Counted from the first letter of the stretch, positions 34,506 through 45,345 are shown. The stretch: DNA of 64,000 nucleotides from Frankia alni ACN14a (GCF_000058485.1 NC_008278.1:5326962-5390961), one strand, 5' to 3'. The notes: generated by a model not told the origin, from the letters alone. Translations and numbers: made by a program.

Positions 34506-37105
34506 GGTCCCACCCCCGTCGTCAGCTTCTCCAGCCTGGCGACGTTCTCCCCGACCGTGTCGTCGCTGCGGGGCACGTAGTGCGCGTCGAAGGCGATCTT
34601 GCGACCGTTCTCGAGGAAGTAGCGCAGGAAGGCGGCGGTCGCCGGCTGGCGCAGCGCGTCGGTGCGAGCGTAGACGAACAGCGGCTTGCACAGCGGCAGG
34701 TAAAGCCCCGTGCCGACGGCCACCGCGGTCGGCGCCACGCACCCCTCACCATTGTTGATCTCCACCCCGCGCAGCCTGGCGCCGAACGTCTCGTAGGTGG
34801 GGTAGTCCAGGAAACCGATGGCCGACCGGTCACCGGCCACGTCGTTGGCGACCCCGCTCAGGTCCGCCTGCTTGTAGGCGCGAGAGCGGTCGCTGGCGTC
34901 ACTGATGGTCGCGTTGAAGACCTCCGCCTGCACCGAGTTGTGGGGCGGGCCGACGAACGCGATCGGTTCATCCGGGAACGAGCTGTCGATCTGGTTCCAC
35001 CGGGTCACCGACGAGTCGGCGCCCCAGATCTGCTTGACCTGCTTGAGGTTGAGGCAGTGCAGCCAGGTGTTCTGCGGGTTGACCACGATCGGCAGGGTGT
35101 GGTGCGCGACCTCGAACCCGACGACCTTCTTCGCGCAGCCGGGATCCTTGGCGGTTTGCGGGGTGAGCTCGAAGGAGGCGTCGGCGAGTTCGGCCTTACC
35201 GCTGCACAGGGCCGCGAAACCGTCCTCGGTGCTGGTCGCCTCGATGCTGACGGTGACGTTGCGCTGGGTCTGACGGAACTCGTTGTAGGCGGTCTCGGTG
35301 ATGGGAGCGACCTCGGAGGAGCCCGCGACCCGGACGAGGTTCGCGGCGGGCGGCGGCGCGGCGGAGGGGCTGGACGACGGCGGAATCGGATCCGTGGTCG
35401 GGAAGGCCCCGACCGCGGCGACGGAGGCCCCGCCCGAACCCGAGTCGCGCCCCGTGAGCACGACTCCGGCGGTCGTCCCGATGGCGACGAACAGGACGAC
35501 GATGATCGCCGCGGCCACCATGACCCGACGGGACCCGAAGATCCCGCCGCCTCCCCCGGCAGCGCCGTCTCCCCCGCCGCCCCCGGCGGCACGGCCACCC
35601 CCGGCGGCACGGCCTCCCCCGGCGGCACGGTGCGACCCCCCGGCATCCGCGACGCCACCCGCGGGCGGACCTGCCGCGCCGGCGGGAAGCAGACCGATGT
35701 CGGCGGTGCTCGCGGCGGCGGCATAGGCACCGGGGTCATAGGCACCAGGGTCATAGGCATCGGGGGCATGGGCATCGGCGCCCGCCCGAGCCGGCGCACC
35801 GCTGCCGCCCGCGCCCAGCGGGCCGGCGGCGACCGTCACTCCGCTCACGTCGGGGGACCCGCCGCTCCCGGCGGCGGCTCCCGGCGGCGGCGTCCCGACC
35901 CCGGAGAGGAACGGCGGCAACGACGTGAGGCTGGACGCATCCGGCGGACGAATGACCGCGGTGACGTCGTACGGCTCCTCGACGGCCCCGGCTGCGGCAG
36001 CCGCGCCGAACAACGCCCCACCGGCCCGCGCGGAACGATCCGCCAGGTCGGCGGCGATCAGCGCCGCGCCCATCGCCACGTCCGCGTCCGAGCGGTGCTC
36101 GATCCGGCCGATCTCCGGGAAGGCGGCACGCAGCCGGCGCAGCACCAGCGGCAGGTGCGCCACCCCACCGGAGAGCAGGATGCGGGAGAGGTCGGCGGGA
36201 CCCGCCGGCACCGAGCGCAACGCCCGACGGAAGGTCTCGACGGTGTCGTCGACGGTCGGGCCGGCGAGCGTCTCCAGCTCGCCGCGGGTCAGCGTGACCG
36301 TGGCGTCGATGCCGGGCAGCTCCACCGCCAGGTCGACCTCGTCCTCCTCGGCGAGGATCTCCTTGGCCTGCGCGGCCTCGCGGCGCAGGCGGGCGAGCGC
36401 GGTGCGGGTGGCGGCGTCGGCCCGGTCGAGGCGCGCGGGCGCGGCACCGGCCGCGGCGAGCACCCGGTCCACCAGCAGCTCGTCGAGGTCGAGCCCGGCG
36501 CCGTGACGCAGCCCCGCCGGCGCACCGACGACCTGGAACCCGAACGGGGAGAAGGAGAGGATCGCGGCGTCGAGGAAGCCCGCGCCGAGGTCGTACCAGC
36601 CGACGAGGTCGACCGTCTGGGTCACCGAACTGCGGGCGAGCAGCGTCCCCATCGCGTCGGCGGCGGGCAGGGCCACGACCGGCAGTTCCAGCCCGGAGAG
36701 CTGGGTGATCGCCTCGGTGAAGGTCTCCCGCCGGCCCGGGGACCAGAACGACGGGAAGGTCACCACCACCTGGTTCGGGGGCCCGCCGAGCTGATCGACC
36801 GCCAGGGCGACGAGATGGGCGACCAGGCGGGCGAGCAGACCCTCGCGGCTGTAGGCGGCGCCGCCGAGCAGGACCGGACCACCGTCACCGAGCCGGCGCA
36901 GCAGGTCGGTCGCGGACCGGTCCGGATCGCCCTGGGCGCGCCGGGCCGCCGCGCGGGCGAACTGCAGGCCGCCTCCCGGCGGCGCGAACACCACCGACGG
37001 CAACCGCCGCTGCCCGCCGAGTTCGAGCACGCGGGGCCAGCCGCCGTCCGCGACCGCAACGATCGTGTTCGCGGATCCAATATCGATGCCTAGCTGATAA
37101 CCCAC
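34493..37105 (-). CDS. Hsp70-like domain / membrane helix / PstS-like domain fusion E (intact ATPase loops)
   Basis: 870 residues, same architecture as the gene at 26710-29322. The Hsp70 head (about 1-370) keeps phosphate-1 GIDIGSANTIVAV, phosphate-2 WYDLGAGFLDAAI and adenosine motif LLSGGVAHLPLVLRRL. It lacks an Hsp70 substrate-binding domain; instead a Pro/Gly/Asp-rich linker, a membrane helix (about 523-548, VAAAIIVVLFVAIGTTAGVVL) and a PstS-like domain: RVAGSSEVAPITETAYNEF, STEDGFAALCSGKAEL, NTWLHCLNLKQVKQIWG, GEGCVAPTAVAV, PLCKPLFVYARTDALRQPA. Five Cys are shared with fusion A. The phosphate-anchoring SGTFDYF of PstS is absent (HNSVQAEVF), so the ligand may differ. GTG 37105 after AGGAG. 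Confidence 0.9.
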   Translation of the reverse strand: MGYQLGIDIGSANTIVAVADGGWPRVLELGGQRRLPSVVFAPPGGGLQFARAAARRAQGDPDRSATDLLRRLGDGGPVLLGGAAYSREGLLARLVAHLVALAVDQLGGPPNQVVVTFPSFWSPGRRETFTEAITQLSGLELPVVALPAADAMGTLLARSSVTQTVDLVGWYDLGAGFLDAAILSFSPFGFQVVGAPAGLRHGAGLDLDELLVDRVLAAAGAAPARLDRADAATRTALARLRREAAQAKEILAEEDEVDLAVELPGIDATVTLTRGELETLAGPTVDDTVETFRRALRSVPAGPADLSRILLSGGVAHLPLVLRRLRAAFPEIGRIEHRSDADVAMGAALIAADLADRSARAGGALFGAAAAAGAVEEPYDVTAVIRPPDASSLTSLPPFLSGVGTPPPGAAAGSGGSPDVSGVTVAAGPLGAGGSGAPARAGADAHAPDAYDPGAYDPGAYAAAASTADIGLLPAGAAGPPAGGVADAGGSHRAAGGGRAAGGGRAAGGGGGDGAAGGGGGIFGSRRVMVAAAIIVVLFVAIGTTAGVVLTGRDSGSGGASVAAVGAFPTTDPIPPSSSPSAAPPPAANLVRVAGSSEVAPITETAYNEFRQTQRNVTVSIEATSTEDGFAALCSGKAELADASFELTPQTAKDPGCAKKVVGFEVAHHTLPIVVNPQNTWLHCLNLKQVKQIWGADSSVTRWNQIDSSFPDEPIAFVGPPHNSVQAEVFNATISDASDRSRAYKQADLSGVANDVAGDRSAIGFLDYPTYETFGARLRGVEINNGEGCVAPTAVAVGTGLYLPLCKPLFVYARTDALRQPATAAFLRYFLENGRKIAFDAHYVPRSDDTVGENVARLEKLTTGVGPVPA

Positions 37106-37308
37106 CGCGACTCCTGAAACCCACACGATCACCGAGGCGCTCCGGGACGCACGAGCCGCCCCCAACCGCCGGAGCTCTCGCCCTTCTAGCTGGTGCGATC
37201 ATCGTAGACGCTTGACCAGGCAATTTTCGTGTCCGGTGCAAGACAGTCAAGACAATAAGGAACCGGGACCAAAGCGAACCGCGAGGCGGCGGGAGAATGC
37301 GGGAGGAG

Positions 37309-38325
37309 TTATTGCCCAGTGCCGGAGGGTGGCGCGGGTTCGCCGAAGGCGGTGAGGATCGCGTCGGCGGCGAGGGCGGGGGTGAGCGTGCCGTCGCGGA
37401 CGCGGCGTTCGAGGTCAGGCGTGATCTCCCGGACGCGCGGGTGCGCCCGCAGCTCGGCGAGCAGCCGGTCGTGGACCATCGCCCAGGTCCAGTCCACCTG
37501 CTGGCGCCGGCGGCGGGCGGCGAGCTCACCGGAGGCGTCGAGGGTGTCCTGGTGCTTGACCACCTGCGCCCAGACGGTGTCCAGGCCGGTGCGCTCGGCG
37601 GCGCTGCAGGTGAGCACCGGGGTGTTCCAGTCGCGCGGCCCCGAGGAGCCCTGCAGCATCCGCAGCGCCCCGGCCAGCTCGCGGGCCGCGCGGCGGGCGT
37701 CGAGCTCGTGCGGGCCGTCGGCCTTGTTCACCGCGATGACGTCGGCGAGTTCCAGCACACCCTTCTTGATTCCCTGGAGCTGGTCGCCGGTGCGGGCCAG
37801 GGTCAGGAACAGGAAGGTGTCGACCATGTCGGCCACCGTCGTCTCCGACTGGCCGACGCCGACCGTCTCGACCATGACGACGTCGTAGCCGGCCGCCTCC
37901 ATGACCACCATCGCCTCCCGGGTGGCCTTCGCGACCCCGCCGAGGGTGCCCGCGGTCGGCGACGGCCGGATGAACGCCGCCGGGTCCACCGACAGCGCGG
38001 CCATCCGGGTCTTGTCGCCGAGAATGCTGCCGCCCGTCCGCGTCGACGACGGGTCGACGGCGAGCACCGCCACCTGGTGGCCCCGCCCGGTCAGGGTGGT
38101 GCCCAGCGCGTCGATGAACGTCGACTTGCCGACACCCGGCACGCCGGTGATCCCGACGCGGCGCGCCTTGCCGGCGTGCGGGAGCAGCGTCACCAGCAGC
38201 TGCTGGGCGAGCTCCCGGTGGTCCGGCCGGCTGGACTCGACCAGCGTGATGGCCCGCGCGATCCAGGTCCGCGACGAGGCCAGCACGCCGTCCGCGTACT
38301 CGGTCAGATCAATGCGCCGGTTCAC
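37309..38325 (-). CDS. meaB: Methylmalonyl-CoA mutase-associated GTPase MeaB
   Basis: 338-residue G3E-type GTPase that protects and reloads methylmalonyl-CoA mutase with adenosylcobalamin. P-loop ITGVPGVGKSTFIDAL near residue 59, Mg-binding VLAVDPSSTRTGGSILGDKTRM, switch VETVGVGQSE, and NKADG specificity motif. GTG start 38325; 44 nt after mutB in the mutA-mutB-meaB operon. Confidence 0.95.
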   Translation of the reverse strand: MNRRIDLTEYADGVLASSRTWIARAITLVESSRPDHRELAQQLLVTLLPHAGKARRVGITGVPGVGKSTFIDALGTTLTGRGHQVAVLAVDPSSTRTGGSILGDKTRMAALSVDPAAFIRPSPTAGTLGGVAKATREAMVVMEAAGYDVVMVETVGVGQSETTVADMVDTFLFLTLARTGDQLQGIKKGVLELADVIAVNKADGPHELDARRAARELAGALRMLQGSSGPRDWNTPVLTCSAAERTGLDTVWAQVVKHQDTLDASGELAARRRRQQVDWTWAMVHDRLLAELRAHPRVREITPDLERRVRDGTLTPALAADAILTAFGEPAPPSGTGQ

Positions 38326-38369
38326 GATGCCGGCGATGCCGTTGCCTGGGATGCCACAGCTCGGGCCGC

Positions 38370-40619
38370 CTAGGCGGCGGAGTGGCCGAGCTGCGCCGAC
38401 AGGGTGGCGAGCAGCTCCAGCGCCGCGTCCGCGATGACCGTCCCCGGCGGGAAGATCGCCGCCGCCCCGGCGGCCCGCAGCTCGTCGAAGTCGCCGGGGG
38501 GGATGACCCCGCCGACCACGATGAGGATGTCGGACCGGTCGAGCGCGGCGAGCTCCTCGCGCAGCGCCGGCACCAGGGTGAGGTGCCCGGCGGCCAGCGA
38601 GGACACGCCGACGATCTGGACGTCCGCCTCGATCGCCTGGCGGGCGACCTCGGCGGGCGTCTGGAACAGCGGGCCGACGTCGACGTCGAAGCCGATGTCG
38701 GCGAAGGCGCTGGCGATGACCTTCTGGCCGCGGTCGTGGCCGTCCTGGCCCATCTTCGCGACGAGGATGCGCGGACGGCGGCCCTCGGCACGCTCGAACT
38801 CGGCGGCGGCCTCGCGGGCGGCGGCGACGTTTCCGGCGGGTCCCGCCTCGTCCCGGTACACCCCGGAAATGGTACGGATCTGGCCGGAGTGGCGCCCGTA
38901 GACCTTCTCCAGGGCGTCGGAGATCTCGCCGACCGTCGCCTTGGCACGCGCCGCGTCGACGGCCAGCGCCAGCAGGTTCTGCTCCAGGCCCGGACCGCGA
39001 CGACCGTCGCGGGCGGCGTCGGCGGCGGCGGTGAGCGCGTGCAGCGCCGCCTCGACCGCCGCCGGATCACGCTCGGCACGCAGCCGGCGCAGCTTGTCGA
39101 TCTGCTCGGTGCGCACCGCCGAGTTGTCGACCTTGAGCACCTCGATCGCCTCGTCGGCGTCGACGCGGTACTTGTTCACCCCGATGAGCGGCTGGCGGCC
39201 GGCGTCGATGCGCGCCTGGGTGCGCGCGGCGGCCTCCTCGATGCGCATCTTGGGGATGCCGGCGTCGATGGCCTGCGCCATGCCACCGGAGGCCTCGACC
39301 TCGCTGATGTGCCCCCACGCCTTGCGGGCCAGATCGTAGGTGAGCCGCTCGACGTAGTGGCTGCCGCCCCACGGGTCGATCACCCGGGTGGTGCCGGACT
39401 CCTGCTGCAGCAGCAGCTGGGTGTTGCGGGCGATGCGGGCGGAGAAGTCGGTGGGCAGCGCGAGCGCCTCGTCGAGGGCGTTGGTGTGCAGCGACTGGGT
39501 GTGGCCCTGGGTGGCGGCCATCGCCTCGACGCAGGTGCGCACCACGTTGTTGAACACGTCCTGGGCGGTCAGCGACCAGCCGGAGGTCTGCGAGTGGGTG
39601 CGCAGCGACAGCGACTTCGCACTCGTCGGCGAGAACTGGTTGACCAGCCGCGCCCACAGCAGCCGGGCCGCCCGCAGCTTCGCGACCTCCATGAAGAAGT
39701 TCATGCCGATCGCCCAGAAGAACGACAGTCGCGGGGCGAACGCGTCGATCGCCAGGCCCGCGCCCAGGCCGGCGCGGATGTACTCGACGCCGTCGGCGAG
39801 GGTGTAGGCGAGCTCCAGGTCGGCCGTCGCGCCGGCCTCCTGCATGTGGTAGCCGGAGATGGAGATCGAGTTGAACTTCGGCATCTTCTGCGAGGTGTAC
39901 GAGAAGATGTCCGAGATGATCTGCATCGACGGCTGCGGCGGGTAGATGTAGGTGTTGCGGACCATGAACTCCTTGAGGATGTCGTTCTGGATGGTCCCGG
40001 CGAGCTGCTCCGGGGCCACCCCCTGCTCCTCGGCCGCGACGATGTAGAGCGCGAGCACCGGCAGCACCGCGCCGTTCATGGTCATCGACACGCTCATCCG
40101 GTCCAGCGGGATGCCGTCGAACAGCTGGCGCATGTCGAGAATGGAGTCGATGGCCACGCCGGCCATGCCGACGTCGCCGGTGACCCGCGGGTGGTCGGAG
40201 TCGTAGCCGCGGTGGGTCGGCAGGTCGAAGGCGACCGACAGGCCCTTCTGGCCGGCGGCGAGGTTGCGCCGGTAGAACGCGTTCGACGCCGCCGCGGTGG
40301 AGAACCCGGCGTACTGGCGGATCGTCCACGGCTGGGTGACGTACATCGCCGGGTACGGCCCGCGCAGGAACGGCGCGATGCCCGGGTAGGTGCGCAGGAA
40401 GTCGAGCTGCGCGGTGTCGCCGGCGGTGTAGAGCGGCTTGACCGCGATGCCCTCGGGGGTGTCCCAGGTCAGGGCGTCGACGTCCTTGCCGGTCGCCGAC
40501 TCCAGCGCGGTGCGCCACTCGGCCTCGGGCGTGTCCGCGCCGGCGGGCGGGTCGCCGAGCTCCACCTGGGAGAAGTCCGGGATGGCGCCGGCGCGCCGGT
40601 TCGAGCTGTCCACGGACAT
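38370..40619 (-). CDS. mutB: Methylmalonyl-CoA mutase large subunit
   Basis: Adenosylcobalamin enzyme interconverting methylmalonyl-CoA and succinyl-CoA. 749 residues: catalytic barrel with [20 protein letters not shown] and GYHMQEAGA, and C-terminal B12 domain with the base-off DxHxxG motif in [16 protein letters not shown] 40619 shares one base with the mutA stop (TGATG). It supplies or drains propionate/methylmalonyl units, fitting MatB elsewhere in the window only loosely. Confidence 0.97.
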   Translation of the reverse strand: MSVDSSNRRAGAIPDFSQVELGDPPAGADTPEAEWRTALESATGKDVDALTWDTPEGIAVKPLYTAGDTAQLDFLRTYPGIAPFLRGPYPAMYVTQPWTIRQYAGFSTAAASNAFYRRNLAAGQKGLSVAFDLPTHRGYDSDHPRVTGDVGMAGVAIDSILDMRQLFDGIPLDRMSVSMTMNGAVLPVLALYIVAAEEQGVAPEQLAGTIQNDILKEFMVRNTYIYPPQPSMQIISDIFSYTSQKMPKFNSISISGYHMQEAGATADLELAYTLADGVEYIRAGLGAGLAIDAFAPRLSFFWAIGMNFFMEVAKLRAARLLWARLVNQFSPTSAKSLSLRTHSQTSGWSLTAQDVFNNVVRTCVEAMAATQGHTQSLHTNALDEALALPTDFSARIARNTQLLLQQESGTTRVIDPWGGSHYVERLTYDLARKAWGHISEVEASGGMAQAIDAGIPKMRIEEAAARTQARIDAGRQPLIGVNKYRVDADEAIEVLKVDNSAVRTEQIDKLRRLRAERDPAAVEAALHALTAAADAARDGRRGPGLEQNLLALAVDAARAKATVGEISDALEKVYGRHSGQIRTISGVYRDEAGPAGNVAAAREAAAEFERAEGRRPRILVAKMGQDGHDRGQKVIASAFADIGFDVDVGPLFQTPAEVARQAIEADVQIVGVSSLAAGHLTLVPALREELAALDRSDILIVVGGVIPPGDFDELRAAGAAAIFPPGTVIADAALELLATLSAQLGHSAA

Positions 40620-42526
40620 CAGCGCACTCCCGCCTCGGCCTGCGTCGCCTGCAGCACGGCGACCGCATTGCATCCTGTGAAGACGTACCCGTCGATCCCC
40701 GCCTCGGCGTCGGCCTGGGCGCGCGAGCCGGGCTGACCGGCGAGCCACACCTGGCGGGCGCCCGCGTCGCGCAGCGCCCGGGCCACCGGTGCGGCGTGCT
40801 CGGCGTACACCTTGTCGCCCGAGCAGAGGCAGGCCACCGCGGCGCCGGACGCGGCGAAGGCCGCCGCGATGGCGGCCGGGTCGGTGCCCGGGCCGGACGT
40901 CGGGGTCTCGAAGCCGCCCGCCTGGAACAGGTTCGCGGCGAACGTGGCGCGGGCGGTCGACGCCGCGGCGCTGCCGAGGGCGGCCAGGAACACCACCGGG
41001 CGGGCGGCCGCCTCGGCGTGGGTGTCGGCACGCGAGCGCAGCGCCTCGAAGTCGGCGTCGTAGTGGATTTCGGGCAGGCCGGGCGTCCCGTCGACGGTGG
41101 GACGCTCCTCGGCCGGGGCCGCGGCGCGCTCGGGCAGGATCTCGGCCAGGTTCGGGAACTCGCTGACGCCGGTGAGGGGGTCGCGCCGGTGGGCGATCGC
41201 CTCGGCGCGCTTCGCCCAGGTGGCCGCGATCCGCTCGGCGACGAGACCGGAGCCCAGGGCGGCGACGATCCCGCCGGCCCGCTCGATCTCGGTGAACCAG
41301 GCCCAGGCGGCCTCGGCGAGCTCGGCGGTCAGCGACTCCACGAACCACGAGCCGCCGGCCGGATCGATCACGCGGATCAGGCTCGACTCCTCCTGCAGGA
41401 GGGTCTGGGTGTTGCGGGCGATCCGCCGGGAGAAGTCGTCGGGCACGCCGAGGCGGGTGTCGAACGGCAGGACCGTCACCGCGTCCGCGCCGCCGACGCC
41501 GGCGCCGAAGCAGGCCAGGGTCGTGCGCAGCATGTTCACCCAGGGATCGCGGCGGGTCATCATCGCCGCCGAGGTGACCGCGTGCTGGCGCTGGGCGCGC
41601 TCGGCCGGCTCGGCCCCACACACCTGCGCGACCCGGGACCACAACCGGCGCGCCGCGCGCAGCTTCGCGATGGAGGAGAACTGGTCGGCGGTGACCGCGT
41701 AGCGGAACTCGAGCTGCCCGAGGGCCTCGGGCAGGCTCAGCCCCGCGTCGGTGAGCGCGCGCAGGTAGGCGACGCCGGTCGCCAGCGACGCGCCGAGCTC
41801 CTCGGCGTCACTGCCGCCCGCGCGGTGGTAGGGCTGGGCGTCGACGACGAGCGCGCGCACGTTCGGGAACTCGGCCACGCAGCGCGCCGCGAGGGCCGCC
41901 GCCTCGGCCAGCCCCGCCGGCCCGTCCGCCGGCAGGCCCGCCCGCGCGGCCAGGCCGATCGGATCGGCGCCGAGGCTGCCGGCGAGCTGCGAGCCGGGCA
42001 CGCCGCGGGCGGCGGCGAGACGGAAGAGCTCCTCCGCCGCGGACCGGGTCTGCGCGCCGGCGTCGAGGACCACGGGGGCGAGGTCGAGGTAGACCTCGCC
42101 GAGCACCGTGGCCAGGGCGTCGATCGCCAGCCCGCCGGAGCCGAGGCGCAGCCACAGCGACGTGACGCCGTTCTCCAGGTCGGCGAGAACGGCGTCGGCG
42201 GCGGGCTTCGCGTCGGGACCGGCGTGCAGGGCGCGGACGTCCCAGCCGGTGGGGCCCGCACCCTGGGGCCGACCGCCCCGCACGAACGGCGCGAGGCCCG
42301 GCAGGCCCACCCCGCCGGCAGGCAGGTCGTCGGCGGTGTAGAGCGGGCGGATCAGCGGGCCGTCATAGGTCCGCGTGGCCAGTAGTTCCTCGACTTCGCC
42401 GGCGGCGCTCGACTCGGTCGCCACGCCGGACTTGCGCAGGACGCCCAGGACGAGCTGCTGCCACTCGGCGCGGGTGGCCTCCGGAAAGTCTGCGGCCAGC
42501 GACAGCCCGGCCGGGGGAACGCTCAT
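40619..42526 (-). CDS. mutA: Methylmalonyl-CoA mutase small subunit
   Basis: 635 residues, non-catalytic partner of MutB. Barrel segments [39 protein letters not shown] and [16 protein letters not shown] parallel MutB; the C-terminal domain lacks DxHxxG (reads [15 protein letters not shown]), as expected for the small subunit. First gene of the operon; ATG 42526. Promoter would lie in 42527-42618, where I see no clear boxes. Confidence 0.95.
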   Translation of the reverse strand: MSVPPAGLSLAADFPEATRAEWQQLVLGVLRKSGVATESSAAGEVEELLATRTYDGPLIRPLYTADDLPAGGVGLPGLAPFVRGGRPQGAGPTGWDVRALHAGPDAKPAADAVLADLENGVTSLWLRLGSGGLAIDALATVLGEVYLDLAPVVLDAGAQTRSAAEELFRLAAARGVPGSQLAGSLGADPIGLAARAGLPADGPAGLAEAAALAARCVAEFPNVRALVVDAQPYHRAGGSDAEELGASLATGVAYLRALTDAGLSLPEALGQLEFRYAVTADQFSSIAKLRAARRLWSRVAQVCGAEPAERAQRQHAVTSAAMMTRRDPWVNMLRTTLACFGAGVGGADAVTVLPFDTRLGVPDDFSRRIARNTQTLLQEESSLIRVIDPAGGSWFVESLTAELAEAAWAWFTEIERAGGIVAALGSGLVAERIAATWAKRAEAIAHRRDPLTGVSEFPNLAEILPERAAAPAEERPTVDGTPGLPEIHYDADFEALRSRADTHAEAAARPVVFLAALGSAAASTARATFAANLFQAGGFETPTSGPGTDPAAIAAAFAASGAAVACLCSGDKVYAEHAAPVARALRDAGARQVWLAGQPGSRAQADAEAGIDGYVFTGCNAVAVLQATQAEAGVR

Positions 42527-42618
42527 GTTCCGGATCGTAGGCGTGGGAGGCCCGGACGGCTTGGAATGTACTTCCTGTCACAAGTCCTTGCACGCCTTTG
42601 TCCGGATGGTGGCGATGC

Positions 42619-43716
42619 TCACGAGGCGCGGCGTTGCTCCAGGTCCCACGCCGCGGGCGAGTCGAGGAACCGGTCGACGGCGGCGACGATCCGCTCCGGG
42701 TACCAGGCGACGTCCAGTTCACTGAACCGCAGCACCGCCCACCGCCGGGCGGCGAGCAGGTTGCCGCGCAGCCGCTCCAGGTGGAAAACCTCGGCGGAGC
42801 TCGCCGCGGTGGCGGTGTCGGCCTCGACGTCGAGCCGGTGCTCCGGCCAGGCGAGGTCGAGCTTCGCGATCGACTGGCCGCCGTCCTGGACCGGCCACTG
42901 CAGCTGGGGCGGCGCGAGCCCCGCGTCGGCGAGCAGCAGCCGCAGCCGGGTCTCGAGGGCCGACTCCGCCCTCCCGTCGGCCAGGTCCCACCAGCCCTGC
43001 GTCTGCCGGAAGCCCCGGCGCCCGGCCGCCGCCTCGCGGGCCGCCCGCAGGTTCCGCACGACCCCGCTGCGCAGGGCGGCGTCCATCTCGGTGACGGCGG
43101 CCTCCCGGTTGGGCGCGGCGAGCACGAGATCGGCGACGGTGCGCGCCGGCGAGGTGACGGGAATCCCGGCCACGTCGATCTGCTCACCGGCGCCGAGTTC
43201 GGTGAAATGCAGCCGGATTCCCCGCGGCTGCGCCCGCGTGAGCCGGGGCGGCAGCAGCAGGTGCACGGGCTCGGCGGGACTCTCCGGCTCCGCACCGGAA
43301 AGACCGAGCAGCCGGGCGGCGGTGATGTTGCAGACGACCGCGTGCGGACGGCCGACGAGTGCCGCCCGCACGCGCGCCGACAGCGGAAAGGGAGGCGGCG
43401 CGAACACCCCCGGGACCGCGCCGCCGGGCACCGGCTGCGGCACCCAACCCGAGCACGGCCGCTCGTCGCCGGGGCCGGCGACGTCCTCCCACAGGGGGGC
43501 GACCGGGACGACGAAGGCGCCGCGAACGGGGTGGCTCCACTGATCGGACTGGACGAGCTGGCGGAGCTGACCGCGGGTCAGGCCGGCGGACATCGCCTGC
43601 CGGAAGGTGATCACCCCGCCCTGCCGGCGGGCCAGCGCGACGGCGGGGTCGAGCCCGGCGTAGCGGCGGACGACGGGTCGGGTCGGCGGGGTCGAGGCCG
43701 AGTGGGAGAAGGTCAT
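42619..43716 (-). CDS. AbiEi-like N-terminal domain with DUF559/Vsr-like nuclease-fold domain
   Basis: 365 residues. N-terminal HTH-like part (RRQGGVITFRQAMSAGLTRGQLRQLV, then HPVRGAFVV) is the AbiEi antitoxin-type domain; middle part NITAARLLGL, IPVTSPARTVADLVL; C-terminal DUF559/Vsr-like region ALETRLRLLLADAG, KLDLAWPEHRLDVEAD, HLERLRGNLLAARRW. No AbiEii toxin gene is adjacent. Such stand-alone proteins are common in actinobacteria and unassigned. ATG 43716 was chosen; an in-frame start at 43758 is possible. Confidence 0.8.
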   Translation of the reverse strand: MTFSHSASTPPTRPVVRRYAGLDPAVALARRQGGVITFRQAMSAGLTRGQLRQLVQSDQWSHPVRGAFVVPVAPLWEDVAGPGDERPCSGWVPQPVPGGAVPGVFAPPPFPLSARVRAALVGRPHAVVCNITAARLLGLSGAEPESPAEPVHLLLPPRLTRAQPRGIRLHFTELGAGEQIDVAGIPVTSPARTVADLVLAAPNREAAVTEMDAALRSGVVRNLRAAREAAAGRRGFRQTQGWWDLADGRAESALETRLRLLLADAGLAPPQLQWPVQDGGQSIAKLDLAWPEHRLDVEADTATAASSAEVFHLERLRGNLLAARRWAVLRFSELDVAWYPERIVAAVDRFLDSPAAWDLEQRRAS

Positions 43717-43944
43717 GAACCGAGAATCCAACAGAATCGACCCGCCAGCCAGTGTCACCAGGAAGGCTGTGGATAACCGCCGGGACGATGGACGGAGAGC
43801 AGATCACGAATCCCCCGAACGGCGACAACCATTTCCCATAATCGCCGCGGGGCGCTTCGAAGAAATGGTCGAAGAATGGCGTCCGGCGACGTGCGGCGCG
43901 CGATGATGTGCGGCGGTGTACAGCGGTGTAGGGCGGTGCACGGG

Positions 43945-45291
43945 TCAGCAGTTCCCGCGCGTCGGGAGGCCGGCGAAGCGGTCGGCGAGGAACCGCAGCG
44001 CGTCCTGCGTGCGCCCCACGCCGTCGATGTGGTCGCCGGGGAAGGGAGCCCAGGTCACCGCGACCCGCCGGGCGCAGTACTGCGTCCGCAGGCGCGCCGC
44101 CTGGTCGAACGCCACCAGGCTGTCCGAGGTGGCGTGGTAGAGGTAGGCCGGGACCCGGGGCGCCACCCGTCCCAGGGTGTTCTCGGCCAGCCGGGCCCGC
44201 CAGCGCGGCAGCGTCATCGGATCGGCGGTCGTCAGGTCGGCGATCCGCCTGCCGGCGAACCCGGTGACCAGGGCGAGCGAGCAGGCGGTGCGGACGGCGG
44301 CGAACACGCCGCGCCCGGACGCGGTCAGCAGCGCGTCCAGCCGCAGCTCCGGGTAGGCCGCGTCGAGGCCGACCGCGGCCGCGAGACCGAGCCCGGCGGC
44401 GCCCCGGCCGTCCAGGGCGCGTCCGACCGCCACCAGGTCGGCCGGCACGCCACCGGCGGCGACCCCGCGCAGGTCCAGGTCAGGCGCATAGGCGGGAGCG
44501 AGCTGCGCCGCCCACACCGCGGCTCCCCCGCCCTGCGAGTAGCCGGTCAGCCCGACGCGCCGGGGTACCGCGGCGGCGACCCCCACGACCCGGGGGGTGG
44601 CCCGCACGATGTCGAGCAGCGCGTGTCCCTCGGCCGGTCCGACGACGTAGGTGTGCTCGCCCGGGGTGCCGAGGCCCTCGTAGTCGGGCACGGCGACGAT
44701 CCAGCCCCGGGCCAGTGCCTGGGTGATCGCCCCGACGGCGAGGTTGACGCCCACGGCGAGTCCCTTCGACGCCGCGCAGTCGTCGCCGAGCCCCTGGGTG
44801 CCGGGGGCGTAGCCGAGGATCGGCGCGTCACCGGCCGGGTGGGCGGGGACGAGCACGGTGCCGCTGACCGCGATCGGCCTGCCGAGCGCCCCGGCGGACA
44901 GGTACAGCACCTGGGTCACCCGCGCCCCGGCCGTGGCGAACGACCCCGCCGCCGGCACGGGACGCGACCACAGGACGTCCCCGGGGCGCCCGGCGGGCAG
45001 TGGCGCGGGCGGGCGGTAGAACCCCTCCCCCGCCGGCGCCGCCACCGGACCGACGTAGGGCGGCCGGCCGGCCGCGTCCTCGACGCCCGCCCTCGCCGCG
45101 CCTTCGGCGGCCGACGAGGAAGCCTGACCACCACCCGGCGCCCCGCCACCCGGGGCACAGCCGGCCAGCGCGAGCGCCAGACTCAGTGCCAGATTCAGTG
45201 CCAGTGCCACGAGCACGCTCGCTGGAGGCGGCCGACGGCCCGGACAGCGACGACGACTCCGGGACGCGCGCGCCCGAGTGCAGTCGGGCAT
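43945..45291 (-). CDS. Lipase-like alpha/beta hydrolase lipoprotein (secretory lipase family)
   Basis: 448 residues. Signal with lipobox LALAGC (Cys near residue 45), Ala/Gly spacer, then a LIP-type hydrolase: SGTVLVPAHPAGDAPILGYAPGT, IVAVPDYEGLGTPGEHTYV, nucleophile elbow GLTGYSQGGGAAVWA with Ser, YHATSDSLVAF with the acid, and FPGDHIDG with His. Expected to hydrolyse ester substrates outside the cell. ATG 45291 follows GAGGGGAG. Last gene of the minus-strand polymer cluster, 54 nt after the Sco gene. Confidence 0.85.
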   Translation of the reverse strand: MPDCTRARASRSRRRCPGRRPPPASVLVALALNLALSLALALAGCAPGGGAPGGGQASSSAAEGAARAGVEDAAGRPPYVGPVAAPAGEGFYRPPAPLPAGRPGDVLWSRPVPAAGSFATAGARVTQVLYLSAGALGRPIAVSGTVLVPAHPAGDAPILGYAPGTQGLGDDCAASKGLAVGVNLAVGAITQALARGWIVAVPDYEGLGTPGEHTYVVGPAEGHALLDIVRATPRVVGVAAAVPRRVGLTGYSQGGGAAVWAAQLAPAYAPDLDLRGVAAGGVPADLVAVGRALDGRGAAGLGLAAAVGLDAAYPELRLDALLTASGRGVFAAVRTACSLALVTGFAGRRIADLTTADPMTLPRWRARLAENTLGRVAPRVPAYLYHATSDSLVAFDQAARLRTQYCARRVAVTWAPFPGDHIDGVGRTQDALRFLADRFAGLPTRGNC

Positions 45292-45345
45292 GCGGGCCGC
45301 TCCCCTCGCCACCGTCGCGGGGCGCCGGGCGGTCGGGCCCCGCGC

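Noticed and set aside
38382-40736. 784-codon plus-strand open frame
   Set aside because: Exact antisense of mutB; long shadow frames are expected at this GC content and the product is low-complexity with no family motif.
38370-41642. 1090-residue MutA-MutB fusion reading
   Set aside because: The first 340 residues are an off-frame shadow of mutA; mutB starts at ATG 40619.
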